A stretch of 64,000 bases of DNA, from contig CAZIDZ010000005.1 of NCBI GenBank assembly GCA_964538455.1, positions 50,368-114,367 of the forward strand. Reading direction: 5' to 3'. Below, in pieces: positions 26,531 to 34,529 of the stretch. How positions within the stretch are numbered: position 1 is the first letter of the stretch; every line of letters starts with the position of its first letter. The stretch is from JAZDLX01 sp964538455. Its GTDB lineage: Bacteria > Electryoneota > Electryoneia > Electryoneales > Electryoneaceae. A program made the translations under genes and the position numbers. The notes below the pieces were generated by a model, which saw nothing but the letters and a program-made list of their open reading frames with translations, had not been told where the DNA came from and did no database searches.

Positions 26531-28593
26531 AATTTCGCATTTCGCGACTGATCGCGGTCTTAGGGATTGTAGCGATTATCATAGCCGGCTGCGGCGGCGA
26601 CCGCGCACCGGTGGTGACGGAAGAAGGGATCGAGTACGGTTATGGTGGGACGATGGTGCGTGTCGCCCCTGATGGTGCGATGGCCCTCTTCCGCGTGGAT
26701 CCGGATGGAGCGCGCACCCTGTTGACCGAATCGCTTCCTCCCGAAGCCACGGTAGATGGCTCTGTTCATGGATGGACCTATGATTTCAGCTCTCTGAACC
26801 GGGACAATCGTACGGGTGAATGGGTCATCGGTGGAACGGCGGACGGCCTCGAGGGGCTCAAGGTGGAACTGCGTCTGGCGCCGGCACCCGAGCACCAGAA
26901 AGGCGTCTTGTTTCGTCGCGTGCTGTCCAACGAGACGGATCAGATTGTGACGATAGAGAAGAACCGGCTTTTTGAAACCACTGTGGACGCATCGCATCTG
27001 AATCCCAAGCTGACTCCCGACGATTGGTGGGCTTTCGCGGGAGGATCGTCGGAGGCGCGGAACGATTGGCTCGTGGATGTCAATCCGGGATTTGAGCGGG
27101 AAAACTACCAGGGTATGAACGATCCCGACTATGGCGGCGGGATTCCGGCCACGGACATCTGGACGGACAAAGGCGGTATTCTCATCGCTTCGGTGTCGCC
27201 GACCTGGCGTCCCGTGAGTCTGCCGCTGCGCGGTCTTGAAGAAGGAGCGCAGATTGCGGTGGAGGAGCGGAACCCGGTCCACATTGATCCCTCGGAAAAC
27301 TACGAGGAAACGCCGCTGTATATCCTGGTTCACTCCGGCGACGTCTATACCGGACTTCACGCGTACGGTCGCGTGATGGAGACCGAGGGGTTGCGCTTCC
27401 CCACCCCACCGGCGAGCGCGTATCAGCCGATGTGGTGTGCGTGGGGGTACGAACGCCGTTTTCAGCCGCAGGAAATCCTGGCGACCCTGCCCAAGGTCAA
27501 GGAACTGGGGTACGAATGGGCGGGTGTCGACGATGGGTACCAGACCGCGAATGGAGACTGGGATCTGCTTCCCGGGAAATTCCCGAACGGTGACGCAGAC
27601 ATGAAGGCGTTGGTCGATTCAATCCACAGTGCGGGCTTGATGGCGATGCTCTGGTGGGTGCCGGGGGACGCCGACCCGGCCTCCACGCTCGCGAAGAATC
27701 ATCCTGATTGGATTGTCCACAACAAAGATGGCAGCCCCGCCGAAATATCCTGGTGGGACACATGGTACCTTGATCCGACACAGGCGGGGGTGCTCCAGCA
27801 TCAGCGCGACCTCGTGCGGAAATTCCTTGGCGATTGGGGCTACGACGGCTTGAAGACAGACGGCCAGTGCTTCAACCTGGTGCCGCCTGACTACGGTAAT
27901 CACGCTGACGATCCCAATGTCACGAGCGCTCATTCCCCGGATATCCTCAAGGCGGTCTACCAGGAAGCCAAGAAGATCAAACCAGATGCGGTTCTTCACA
28001 ACTGCCCCTGCGGCACGGTCTTCAGCCTTTACAACATGCCCTGGACCGATCAGTATGTCAGTTCCGATCCAGAGTCGTCGTGGCAGATTCGGAGCAAGCA
28101 CATCGTGCTTCGTGCGATCGTGGGAAACAAGATCTCGTTCTATGGGGATCATGTTGAGCTCTCGACAGGCGGAGACGATTTCGCCTCGACAGTTGGAATG
28201 GGCGGTGTCCCGGGGAGCAAGTTCATCTGGCCGGATCCGAAACCCGTTTCCGGCGATTTCCTGCTGACCCCGCAGCGCGAAGAGCTTCAGCGTCATTGGC
28301 TTGGCGTTTATAAAAAGGAAATGCTCTCGAAATCCTCGTACCGTGACCTCTACGTTCTCGGGTTCGACATGCCGGAGACGCACGCGTTCACCAAGCGCGA
28401 CGGCACGATGTACTACTCTTTCTTCGCGGACGACTTTGAGGGGCCCGTGGAACTGAAGGGGCTGGAGAGAGGAACAACGTACAACGTTACGGATTACGAC
28501 AGGGACGTCCCCTACGGTCAGGTGAAAGGGCCGAAGGCGACATTGAAGGTTGCGTTTCATCATCACCTCCTGCTCAAGGCAGTGAAGGACTAG
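26527..28593 (+). CDS. GH36-like alpha-galactosidase (melibiase) lipoprotein
   Basis: 688 residues; lipobox IIAGC (Cys22) makes it membrane-anchored and exported. After an N-terminal beta-supersandwich (about 30-300) a TIM barrel shows the melibiase pattern: GYEWAGVDDGYQ, GDWDLLPGKFPNG, MLWWVPGDADP and HPDWIV. The likely nucleophile is Asp445 (GLKTDGQ, where well-studied GH36 enzymes have KWDxN) and the likely acid/base is Asp514 (SSDPESSWQIRS). The altered nucleophile motif suggests a divergent subfamily, so specificity (alpha-galactose, alpha-GalNAc or other) is uncertain. Coupled to the propeller lipoprotein upstream and 27 bases before a symporter, which could take up the released sugar. 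Confidence 0.85.
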   Translation: MKFRISRLIAVLGIVAIIIAGCGGDRAPVVTEEGIEYGYGGTMVRVAPDGAMALFRVDPDGARTLLTESLPPEATVDGSVHGWTYDFSSLNRDNRTGEWVIGGTADGLEGLKVELRLAPAPEHQKGVLFRRVLSNETDQIVTIEKNRLFETTVDASHLNPKLTPDDWWAFAGGSSEARNDWLVDVNPGFERENYQGMNDPDYGGGIPATDIWTDKGGILIASVSPTWRPVSLPLRGLEEGAQIAVEERNPVHIDPSENYEETPLYILVHSGDVYTGLHAYGRVMETEGLRFPTPPASAYQPMWCAWGYERRFQPQEILATLPKVKELGYEWAGVDDGYQTANGDWDLLPGKFPNGDADMKALVDSIHSAGLMAMLWWVPGDADPASTLAKNHPDWIVHNKDGSPAEISWWDTWYLDPTQAGVLQHQRDLVRKFLGDWGYDGLKTDGQCFNLVPPDYGNHADDPNVTSAHSPDILKAVYQEAKKIKPDAVLHNCPCGTVFSLYNMPWTDQYVSSDPESSWQIRSKHIVLRAIVGNKISFYGDHVELSTGGDDFASTVGMGGVPGSKFIWPDPKPVSGDFLLTPQREELQRHWLGVYKKEMLSKSSYRDLYVLGFDMPETHAFTKRDGTMYYSFFADDFEGPVELKGLERGTTYNVTDYDRDVPYGQVKGPKATLKVAFHHHLLLKAVKD

Positions 28594-28620
28594 TACTGAC
28601 CAGCGTACAGCGGAGCACGC

Positions 28621-30273
28621 ATGACGTCGATCGACTATCTGCTGGTAGCTGTCTTCCTTGCCTTCACCTTCTATGTAGGTATGGTGGGTGGAAAATTTAT
28701 CAAGCATTCCGATGACTACTTCGTCGCGGGCCGAGCGCTGCCGCCGTTCATCCTCGCGGCGGCAATCACGGCCACCAATGTCAATCTGTACAGCTTCATC
28801 GGACAGGCCGGAACGGCGTCCCAACATGGGATTGCCATCATCTGGCAGACATGGACAGGAAACATGGCCCTCGTGTTCAGCGGACTTTTTATCCTGCCGG
28901 TGCTTCGCCGGCTGCGGATCCGTTCCGTTCCGGAACTATTGGAACGCCGGTATTCGGGGGGCGTCCGTGCCTTGGTGGGAGTCCTCTGGATATTCCGCCT
29001 GACCTTTTGGATTGGTGTGGTGCTCTACGCGTCGGGTGTCGCGGCGGCCAAAATTACAGGGGTGGATTCGGTGCTCCTCTGGCTGGCCGTGTTCGGTGTG
29101 ATCACCGTGCTTTATACGATGATCGGCGGGATGTGGTCGGTTGCGCTCAACGATATCCTGCAGTTTGTCCTGATGCTTGGCGCAGCGATGATCGTCCTCC
29201 CGCTTGCGATGTCAAAGGTCGGCTGGATGCCGGGTCTTGTCAAAGCGCTGGCTGGATCGGGAAAACTTGACCTCGTCCCCCAGATCGGTCAGTTCAACTG
29301 GAAATTCATCCTCGCGATCTTCTTCCTCGGCATCGAATGGGCAGCGGTGGACCAGGGACTGCTGCAGCGCGCCTTCGGCGCGCGCTCGACCAAATCCGTG
29401 GCGAAGGGTCTTGTCATTGCGGGGATCGTGACGACACCGTTTGCATTGCTCTGGATCCTTCCCGGCCTCGCCTCCTCCGTAATCCTTCCGGGTGTCTCTA
29501 ACCCGGATTCCGTAATCCCGCTGCTTTACCGCCAACTGCTCCCGCCGGTCGTCCTTGGACTCGTGCTCTGTGGTTTGCTCTCGAGCCAGATCTCGACGAT
29601 CTCCGGGAATTTGAACGCCGTGGCGACGATGCTTGCGAATGACCTTTACCGGCGTTTCTTCAAGCGGGAAGCGGGCCATGCCGAGACGATACGGATCGCT
29701 CGGCTCTCCACGCTGGGCGCAGGTGTGCTGATGGTTGGGATTAGCCTTCTGGTGGAACGGCTTGGAGGTGTCGTCAACGCCTACTTGACGGTCATCGCGA
29801 TCATGGACATGCCGCTGTTTGTTATCGCCATCGTGTACGGATTTACCAAATGGGCGGACCCACGCGGAGCGATGACGGCGCTTCTTCTGGGGGTAGCGGC
29901 GGGCACGATCGTCACCTTTGGTTTTGGATTTGAATTTGCCGGAGCAACGCTGGTCAGTGGAGCAACCGCCCTGATGGGAATGCCGCTCGGGCACCTTGTG
30001 TTCAAAGGCAAAGCGGCTCTCGAGAAAGTGGACGATTTTATCTTGGCCCGGCGTGGTTCGGCGCAGATGGAATCGGAAACTGATGGGTTGTATTCCGTGA
30101 TCCCGGTCAGCCGAGCCGGGAAGACGGCGCTCTCTGTTTACTTCGCGGCGATGGCGGCGTTTTTCGCTGGGGTGATTGCGGGCGGTATGGGTCAGGCATG
30201 GGGTCCCGCCCTGACGGTTGGCGCAATGGCGGTCTATTTCATCGCTGGTTTGTGGAGGCTTCGTTATGCCTGA
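28621..30273 (+). CDS. Sodium:solute symporter (SSS family), first copy
   Basis: 550 residues, with about 13-14 hydrophobic segments and an SSS core (YFVAGRALPPFILAAAITAT, SVPELLERRY, DQGLLQRAFGARS). It would couple sodium entry to uptake of a sugar or related solute across the inner membrane. It is a clear paralog of the symporter at 47788: both share FILAA..TATN.NLY.F.G.AGT and VFSGLF.LP.LRRLRIR. Its 3' end overlaps the start of the secreted amidohydrolase by eight bases. Unlike the second copy, no small membrane protein follows it. Confidence 0.92.
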   Translation: MTSIDYLLVAVFLAFTFYVGMVGGKFIKHSDDYFVAGRALPPFILAAAITATNVNLYSFIGQAGTASQHGIAIIWQTWTGNMALVFSGLFILPVLRRLRIRSVPELLERRYSGGVRALVGVLWIFRLTFWIGVVLYASGVAAAKITGVDSVLLWLAVFGVITVLYTMIGGMWSVALNDILQFVLMLGAAMIVLPLAMSKVGWMPGLVKALAGSGKLDLVPQIGQFNWKFILAIFFLGIEWAAVDQGLLQRAFGARSTKSVAKGLVIAGIVTTPFALLWILPGLASSVILPGVSNPDSVIPLLYRQLLPPVVLGLVLCGLLSSQISTISGNLNAVATMLANDLYRRFFKREAGHAETIRIARLSTLGAGVLMVGISLLVERLGGVVNAYLTVIAIMDMPLFVIAIVYGFTKWADPRGAMTALLLGVAAGTIVTFGFGFEFAGATLVSGATALMGMPLGHLVFKGKAALEKVDDFILARRGSAQMESETDGLYSVIPVSRAGKTALSVYFAAMAAFFAGVIAGGMGQAWGPALTVGAMAVYFIAGLWRLRYA

Positions 30274-31378
30274 CAAAAGAAACTGGTCGCGAGTGGTGTT
30301 GTCTGCGACATTCGTTCTCGTGGGTGCATTGACGGTTCAGGCGGAACGTCCGATTCGCTATGTGCCGCTGTCACCCGATCGGGCTTTTCAACCACCGTTG
30401 TTGGCGATTGATTCCCACACGCATTTGGGAATTGGTACGGCGGACAGCCTCGCCGCCCATATGCAATCTATGGGTCTCGCTCGCATGGTCGTACTGCCGC
30501 CCATGGGCGTGGATTTCGATTCCGTGATGGCGGAATTCGGCAAATTTCCTGACCGTTTTGCCGTCCTCTATCCTCCGGACTTTGCCACCTTCAACAGCAA
30601 GAGTTGGCCGAAAGACATTACCCAGTCCGTTCGTCACGCCAAAGAGCTTGGTGCTGCTGGCATCAAGCTGTACAAGTATTTCAGCGTGTACCTGCGCGAC
30701 AAGGACAAGAAACTCGTGCCGGTGGACGATCCCCGTTTTGACCCGCTCTGGAAGGCGGCGGAGAAATATGACATGCCGATCCTCGTGCATGCCGGTGACC
30801 CGGAACGATTCTGGATGCCGCCGGACGACGCGACCAACTATATCGAGGATTCCACCTGGGCGTTTGGCAATACGAATGTACCGTTCAGGGAGACCATCCT
30901 TCGCCAGCTCGAAAACGTCTTCAAACGCTACCCGAAAGTCACGTTTGTCGGGGCTCATGTCGGCAACCGCAGCGAGGACCCGCTGCAGGTCGCATGGCTG
31001 CTTGACCAGTGTCCCAACGTATATGTGGATCTTTCGGCCCGCTATGGAGAATTGGCCAAGCACTCGCGGGAAGCGCGCTGGCTGCTGATGCAATATCCCG
31101 ACCGCATACTCTTCGGGACCGATTGGGGAGTCTCGGCGCCGGGTGGATTTTACGATGGTTGGCTGAATGACGCGCAGCGGTTCTATTCACGCGTCCATCG
31201 AATTCTCTGGACCCGTGACGCGAACATCCCCACGCCCTTTGACGGGAACGAAGGACCGATTCTGGTGGGCACTCATCGCTGGGCGGTTAACGGTTGGGAG
31301 ATCCCGGTCGATGTGCTGCAGACGATTACCGTGGATACACCGATGAAAGTCTTTTTCAGAAATCGAAAGGGGAATTGA
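30266..31378 (+). CDS. Exported amidohydrolase-2 family metal-dependent hydrolase
   Basis: 370 residues from the ATG at 30266, which has TGGAGG 8 bases upstream; longer starts run back into the symporter. A signal peptide (to about residue 26, LTVQAE) places it in the periplasm or beyond, which is unusual for this family. The TIM-barrel metal ligands look intact: DSHTH, LVHAGD, GAHVGNR and FGTDWG. The family includes decarboxylases, lactonases and deacetylase-like enzymes; the substrate cannot be told. Its overlap with the symporter suggests that it processes the molecule to be transported. A related protein at 46478 has lost several of these ligands. Confidence 0.85.
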   Translation: MPDKRNWSRVVLSATFVLVGALTVQAERPIRYVPLSPDRAFQPPLLAIDSHTHLGIGTADSLAAHMQSMGLARMVVLPPMGVDFDSVMAEFGKFPDRFAVLYPPDFATFNSKSWPKDITQSVRHAKELGAAGIKLYKYFSVYLRDKDKKLVPVDDPRFDPLWKAAEKYDMPILVHAGDPERFWMPPDDATNYIEDSTWAFGNTNVPFRETILRQLENVFKRYPKVTFVGAHVGNRSEDPLQVAWLLDQCPNVYVDLSARYGELAKHSREARWLLMQYPDRILFGTDWGVSAPGGFYDGWLNDAQRFYSRVHRILWTRDANIPTPFDGNEGPILVGTHRWAVNGWEIPVDVLQTITVDTPMKVFFRNRKGN

Positions 31379-31385
31379 GAGAAGC

Positions 31386-32618
31386 ATGGTTGAAACTGAA
31401 TCTGTGACAACGATTCAACTGGATCATCTTGATCGCAGGATCCTTGGGCTGCTGCGTGGGCGTCAGGTGACCGTAGCGGAAATCTCGTCCGCGGTCAACC
31501 GTTCGATCCCTTCGGTTACGAGCACCCTGCGCAAGCTGATCCGCAACGGTTGGATCCAGGAATCGGGGGAAGCGGCCTCCACGGGCGGGCGCCGTCCGAA
31601 ACTGTACAACCTGGTGCCGAATACGAAATGGGCCGTCGGCGTCGATATCGGCCGGCGTGCAACGCGCCTCTGCATTGTCGATCTCGAAGGGCGTCTGCTG
31701 GAAAATCGGCTGTTTGAATCTCCCGACCTCAACGAGAAAGAGAAAGCGCTCGACACGGTTGTGGAATGGATGGAGGAGATGATTTCGGATGTTCAGATGA
31801 CCCGGTCAAGAAGTCTGGGTTGTGCCATTGCATTGCCGGGTCTTGTGGACAGCAGATCAGGTGTCACCAGCACCTATTTCAATTTTGACCGTCCCTTGCG
31901 GGAAATACTGTTCGAACGCATGGGATTACCGATGGTGGTCGTGAATGATGCTCGCGCCATGGCCTATGGCGAGTACATGATTCATCGTGGCCGGGGAGTC
32001 AAAGATCTGCTTTTTGTCAATATGGGATGGGGCGGTATCGGCATGGGGATCATCGTCAACGGCCGTTTGCATTTCGGATCTCATCGCCATGCGGGGGAGT
32101 TCGGTCACTTGACGGTGGAGCCCCACGGCGAGCTTTGCGCCTGTGGCAAGCGTGGATGCCTCGAAACGGTTTGCAGCGGTTCCGCTCTCGTTCGAGATCT
32201 GGTGATCAAACTTCAAAGTGACGAGAAGAGCATCATCCGTGAGATGGTCGGCGATGACCTTGACCGTGTGGACACGGGAATCGTCGTGCAGGCCATCCGC
32301 GCCGGTGATCAACTCTCGATTGATACACTATTTGAAAAAGCGGCGATTCTCGGCCGAAACCTGGCCGTCCTCTGCACACTGTTCGATCCGCAGTTGATCG
32401 TAATCGGCGGCTACATCTCGACGGTGGGCAAGTTGCTGATAGACGCGCTGCGCGCGGCGGCCCGGGCCAGTGTCATCCCGAAACTTGCCAACGAGATCGA
32501 AATCGTCACATCGAGCTTAGGTGATCTCGCTGCGGCGCAGGGGGCTGCGCGCCTGCTGCTCGAACCACTCTTTGGGGATCAGGTGATTCATCAAAATTCA
32601 CAGAAAGTGGCGGAATGA
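31386..32618 (+). CDS. ROK-family transcriptional regulator
   Basis: 410 residues: an N-terminal winged helix (about 12-75, RQVTVAEISSAVNRSIPSV and LIRNGWIQE) joined to a ROK domain (VGVDIGRRATRLCIVD; GHLTVEPHG). The zinc-binding CACGKRGCLE motif is complete. This is the NagC/Mlc/XylR arrangement, which usually represses sugar genes until a sugar or sugar phosphate binds. It is the only DNA-binding regulator recognised in the sugar part of the window, so it is the natural candidate for control of this locus. It overlaps the next gene by four bases. Confidence 0.93.
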   Translation: MVETESVTTIQLDHLDRRILGLLRGRQVTVAEISSAVNRSIPSVTSTLRKLIRNGWIQESGEAASTGGRRPKLYNLVPNTKWAVGVDIGRRATRLCIVDLEGRLLENRLFESPDLNEKEKALDTVVEWMEEMISDVQMTRSRSLGCAIALPGLVDSRSGVTSTYFNFDRPLREILFERMGLPMVVVNDARAMAYGEYMIHRGRGVKDLLFVNMGWGGIGMGIIVNGRLHFGSHRHAGEFGHLTVEPHGELCACGKRGCLETVCSGSALVRDLVIKLQSDEKSIIREMVGDDLDRVDTGIVVQAIRAGDQLSIDTLFEKAAILGRNLAVLCTLFDPQLIVIGGYISTVGKLLIDALRAAARASVIPKLANEIEIVTSSLGDLAAAQGAARLLLEPLFGDQVIHQNSQKVAE

Positions 32619-33430
32619 TCGGAGCTGAGCATCATACGACCGCGGCCGTTGTGCTTGCAGGCGGATTGGGAACGCGCTTGTCGGACCGGAGCGGCCCGAA
32701 ACCCGCTCGTCTTATTGCCGGCAAGCCGCTTCTGCGATGGGTCGTCGAAGCGTGTCTCGGCACAGTGAACGGTCCCGTTGTTGTGGTGGTCCCACCACCC
32801 CATTTCGGCGGGGGAATCGTGATTGAGCAGGCCGGGGAGGATGTTATACCGGTGGTGCAGGAGAAGCCGCTGGGCACGGGAGATGCGTTCCTCGCCGCTC
32901 GATACCTGCTCGAACGGTTTCAGGGGGAGTTGATTGTGACAGTGGGGGATGTCCCGGCGCTGCAATCGGAGGATTTGATCAACCTGCTGGATGAACACCG
33001 CACCCGCGGGGCAGCGCTCACACTGGCGACAGCGGAATACGATACGATTCCACCCTATGGACGGGTAGTGCGCGATGCGGACGGAAACGTTGAGGCCGTC
33101 GTCGAAGAGAAGGACGCGAGTCCTTTTCAAAGGCAGATTCGAGAGGTAACCACATCGCAATGGGTGTTCAGGTCGCCGGAAATCTGGCCGCTGGCGGCGC
33201 AGTTCAAACGGTCTCGGCAGACGCAGGAGATGTATTTGACGGATATCGTAGCCCTTGCGAGGGAAGCGGGATTGCAGGTAGCCGGGTGGCGTGCCCCGCG
33301 TCCCGAACATCATTTCGGGGTGAACACGCCGGAAGAATTCGCGGAGATGGAGAACTACCTGATCAAGCGGCAGGCTGTGAATACTGGGGATGGAGTTCAT
33401 GAACTCACAAAGGCCCGCAGCGAAAGTTGA
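32615..33430 (+). CDS. Sugar-1-phosphate nucleotidyltransferase (NTP_transferase family)
   Basis: 271 residues with the signature VLAGGLGTRL...GPKPARLIAGKPLL at 13-40 and a metal-binding DVPAL near residue 113. LGTGDA and the GVNTPEEF motif resemble the uridylyltransferase half of GlmU, without the acetyltransferase left-handed helix. It should join a sugar 1-phosphate to a nucleoside triphosphate. It starts inside the stop of the ROK gene (ATGA) and its end overlaps the GHMP kinase, so kinase and nucleotidyltransferase are coupled and probably form a two-step sugar activation route. Confidence 0.87.
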   Translation: MIGAEHHTTAAVVLAGGLGTRLSDRSGPKPARLIAGKPLLRWVVEACLGTVNGPVVVVVPPPHFGGGIVIEQAGEDVIPVVQEKPLGTGDAFLAARYLLERFQGELIVTVGDVPALQSEDLINLLDEHRTRGAALTLATAEYDTIPPYGRVVRDADGNVEAVVEEKDASPFQRQIREVTTSQWVFRSPEIWPLAAQFKRSRQTQEMYLTDIVALAREAGLQVAGWRAPRPEHHFGVNTPEEFAEMENYLIKRQAVNTGDGVHELTKARSES

Positions 33431-34493
33431 GGCATCGGCTCCCGGACGCTTGTGCCTGTTCGGCGAGCACCAGGATTACCTGGGCCTTCCGGTAATCGCC
33501 ATGACCATCGACCTCTATATGAAGGTTGAGGCGGAGCTTGTGGCGCGAGGCACCCGCCTTACGCTGCGGTTTGAGGATCTGAAAAGAGAAGAAAGTCTGA
33601 GATTGAACAACGGCCGTCTGCCGTACCGAAGCGGCGTGGATCACGTGCACAGCGCGTTCAACGTTCTTCGCGACGAGGGATTTCCGCTGGTTCCGGCCAG
33701 ACTCCGCTTCATGAGCGGCATTCCCGTGAATTCGGGCAGTTCGTCGAGCACGGCGACACTGTTGGCAATGATGAACGCCCTGGCGATGCTGGCCAACGTA
33801 TCGCTCACACCGGAGAAGCTGGCGGAGCTGGCGTACAGGGCTGAAGTTGTCGAGTTCAATGCTCCCGGCGGAAAAATGGACCATCTGTCCATTGCGTTTG
33901 GCGGAATGCGCCTGATCGAATTTGAGCCTGAAGAGCGGACGCGAGAATTTGCGGTGGATCCCGGCGCGTTCGTGCTCGCGGATTCGCGGCAGCGGAAGAA
34001 TACGAACAAAGTTCTCTCGCGCATCCGAACGCCCTTGGAGCGCATTCGCACCGAGTTGGAGCGATGCGGGAAAAACCTGCACGAGTTGTCAGCGGAGGAA
34101 GCGGTGGAGCTGGCCCGGGGCGATGATATCACACAGCAATACCTCCTCGGGGCGATGGAGAACAGGGAACTGACCCGTGCGGCGATCAAACTGTTGAGCG
34201 CAAAGAAGTTCAAGCCCGTGGAGTTTGGCCGTCTGTTGAACGAACATCAGGACGTTCTGCGAGAGCGGTTGCAGGTTTCGACCGAAAAATTGGATTCCAT
34301 GCTGCGCGCGGCGATCAAAGCCGGTGCGTTGGGAGGCAAGATCAATGGTTCGGGTGGTGGCGGCGCGATGTTCGTCTACGCCCCGGAAGATCCGGAACGG
34401 GTTGCCAAGGCGATCGAACGGGCGGGTGGACGCTCCTACATCGTCCACAAAGCGCCCGGAGTCTCCATCCGCAGCCTCGAAAACATAGGCTAG
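33399..34493 (+). CDS. GHMP-family sugar kinase (galactokinase-like)
   Basis: About 364 residues. The galactokinase-type signature GRLCLFGEHQDYLG is at 16-29. The glycine/serine-rich ATP loop is IPVNSGSSSSTA, and the third GHMP motif is KINGSGGGGAMFV near the C-terminus. It should phosphorylate a free sugar, most likely at C1. The ATG at 33399 is preferred because GGGATGGAG ends three bases before it; 33390 is an alternative. The overlap with the upstream nucleotidyltransferase is about 32 bases. The exact sugar (galactose, fucose, glucuronate, mannose derivative) cannot be read from the motifs. Confidence 0.87.
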   Translation: MNSQRPAAKVEASAPGRLCLFGEHQDYLGLPVIAMTIDLYMKVEAELVARGTRLTLRFEDLKREESLRLNNGRLPYRSGVDHVHSAFNVLRDEGFPLVPARLRFMSGIPVNSGSSSSTATLLAMMNALAMLANVSLTPEKLAELAYRAEVVEFNAPGGKMDHLSIAFGGMRLIEFEPEERTREFAVDPGAFVLADSRQRKNTNKVLSRIRTPLERIRTELERCGKNLHELSAEEAVELARGDDITQQYLLGAMENRELTRAAIKLLSAKKFKPVEFGRLLNEHQDVLRERLQVSTEKLDSMLRAAIKAGALGGKINGSGGGGAMFVYAPEDPERVAKAIERAGGRSYIVHKAPGVSIRSLENIG

Positions 34494-34529
34494 AACGAAG
34501 CCAGGAAATTCTAGAGCGAGGGAGTACCC

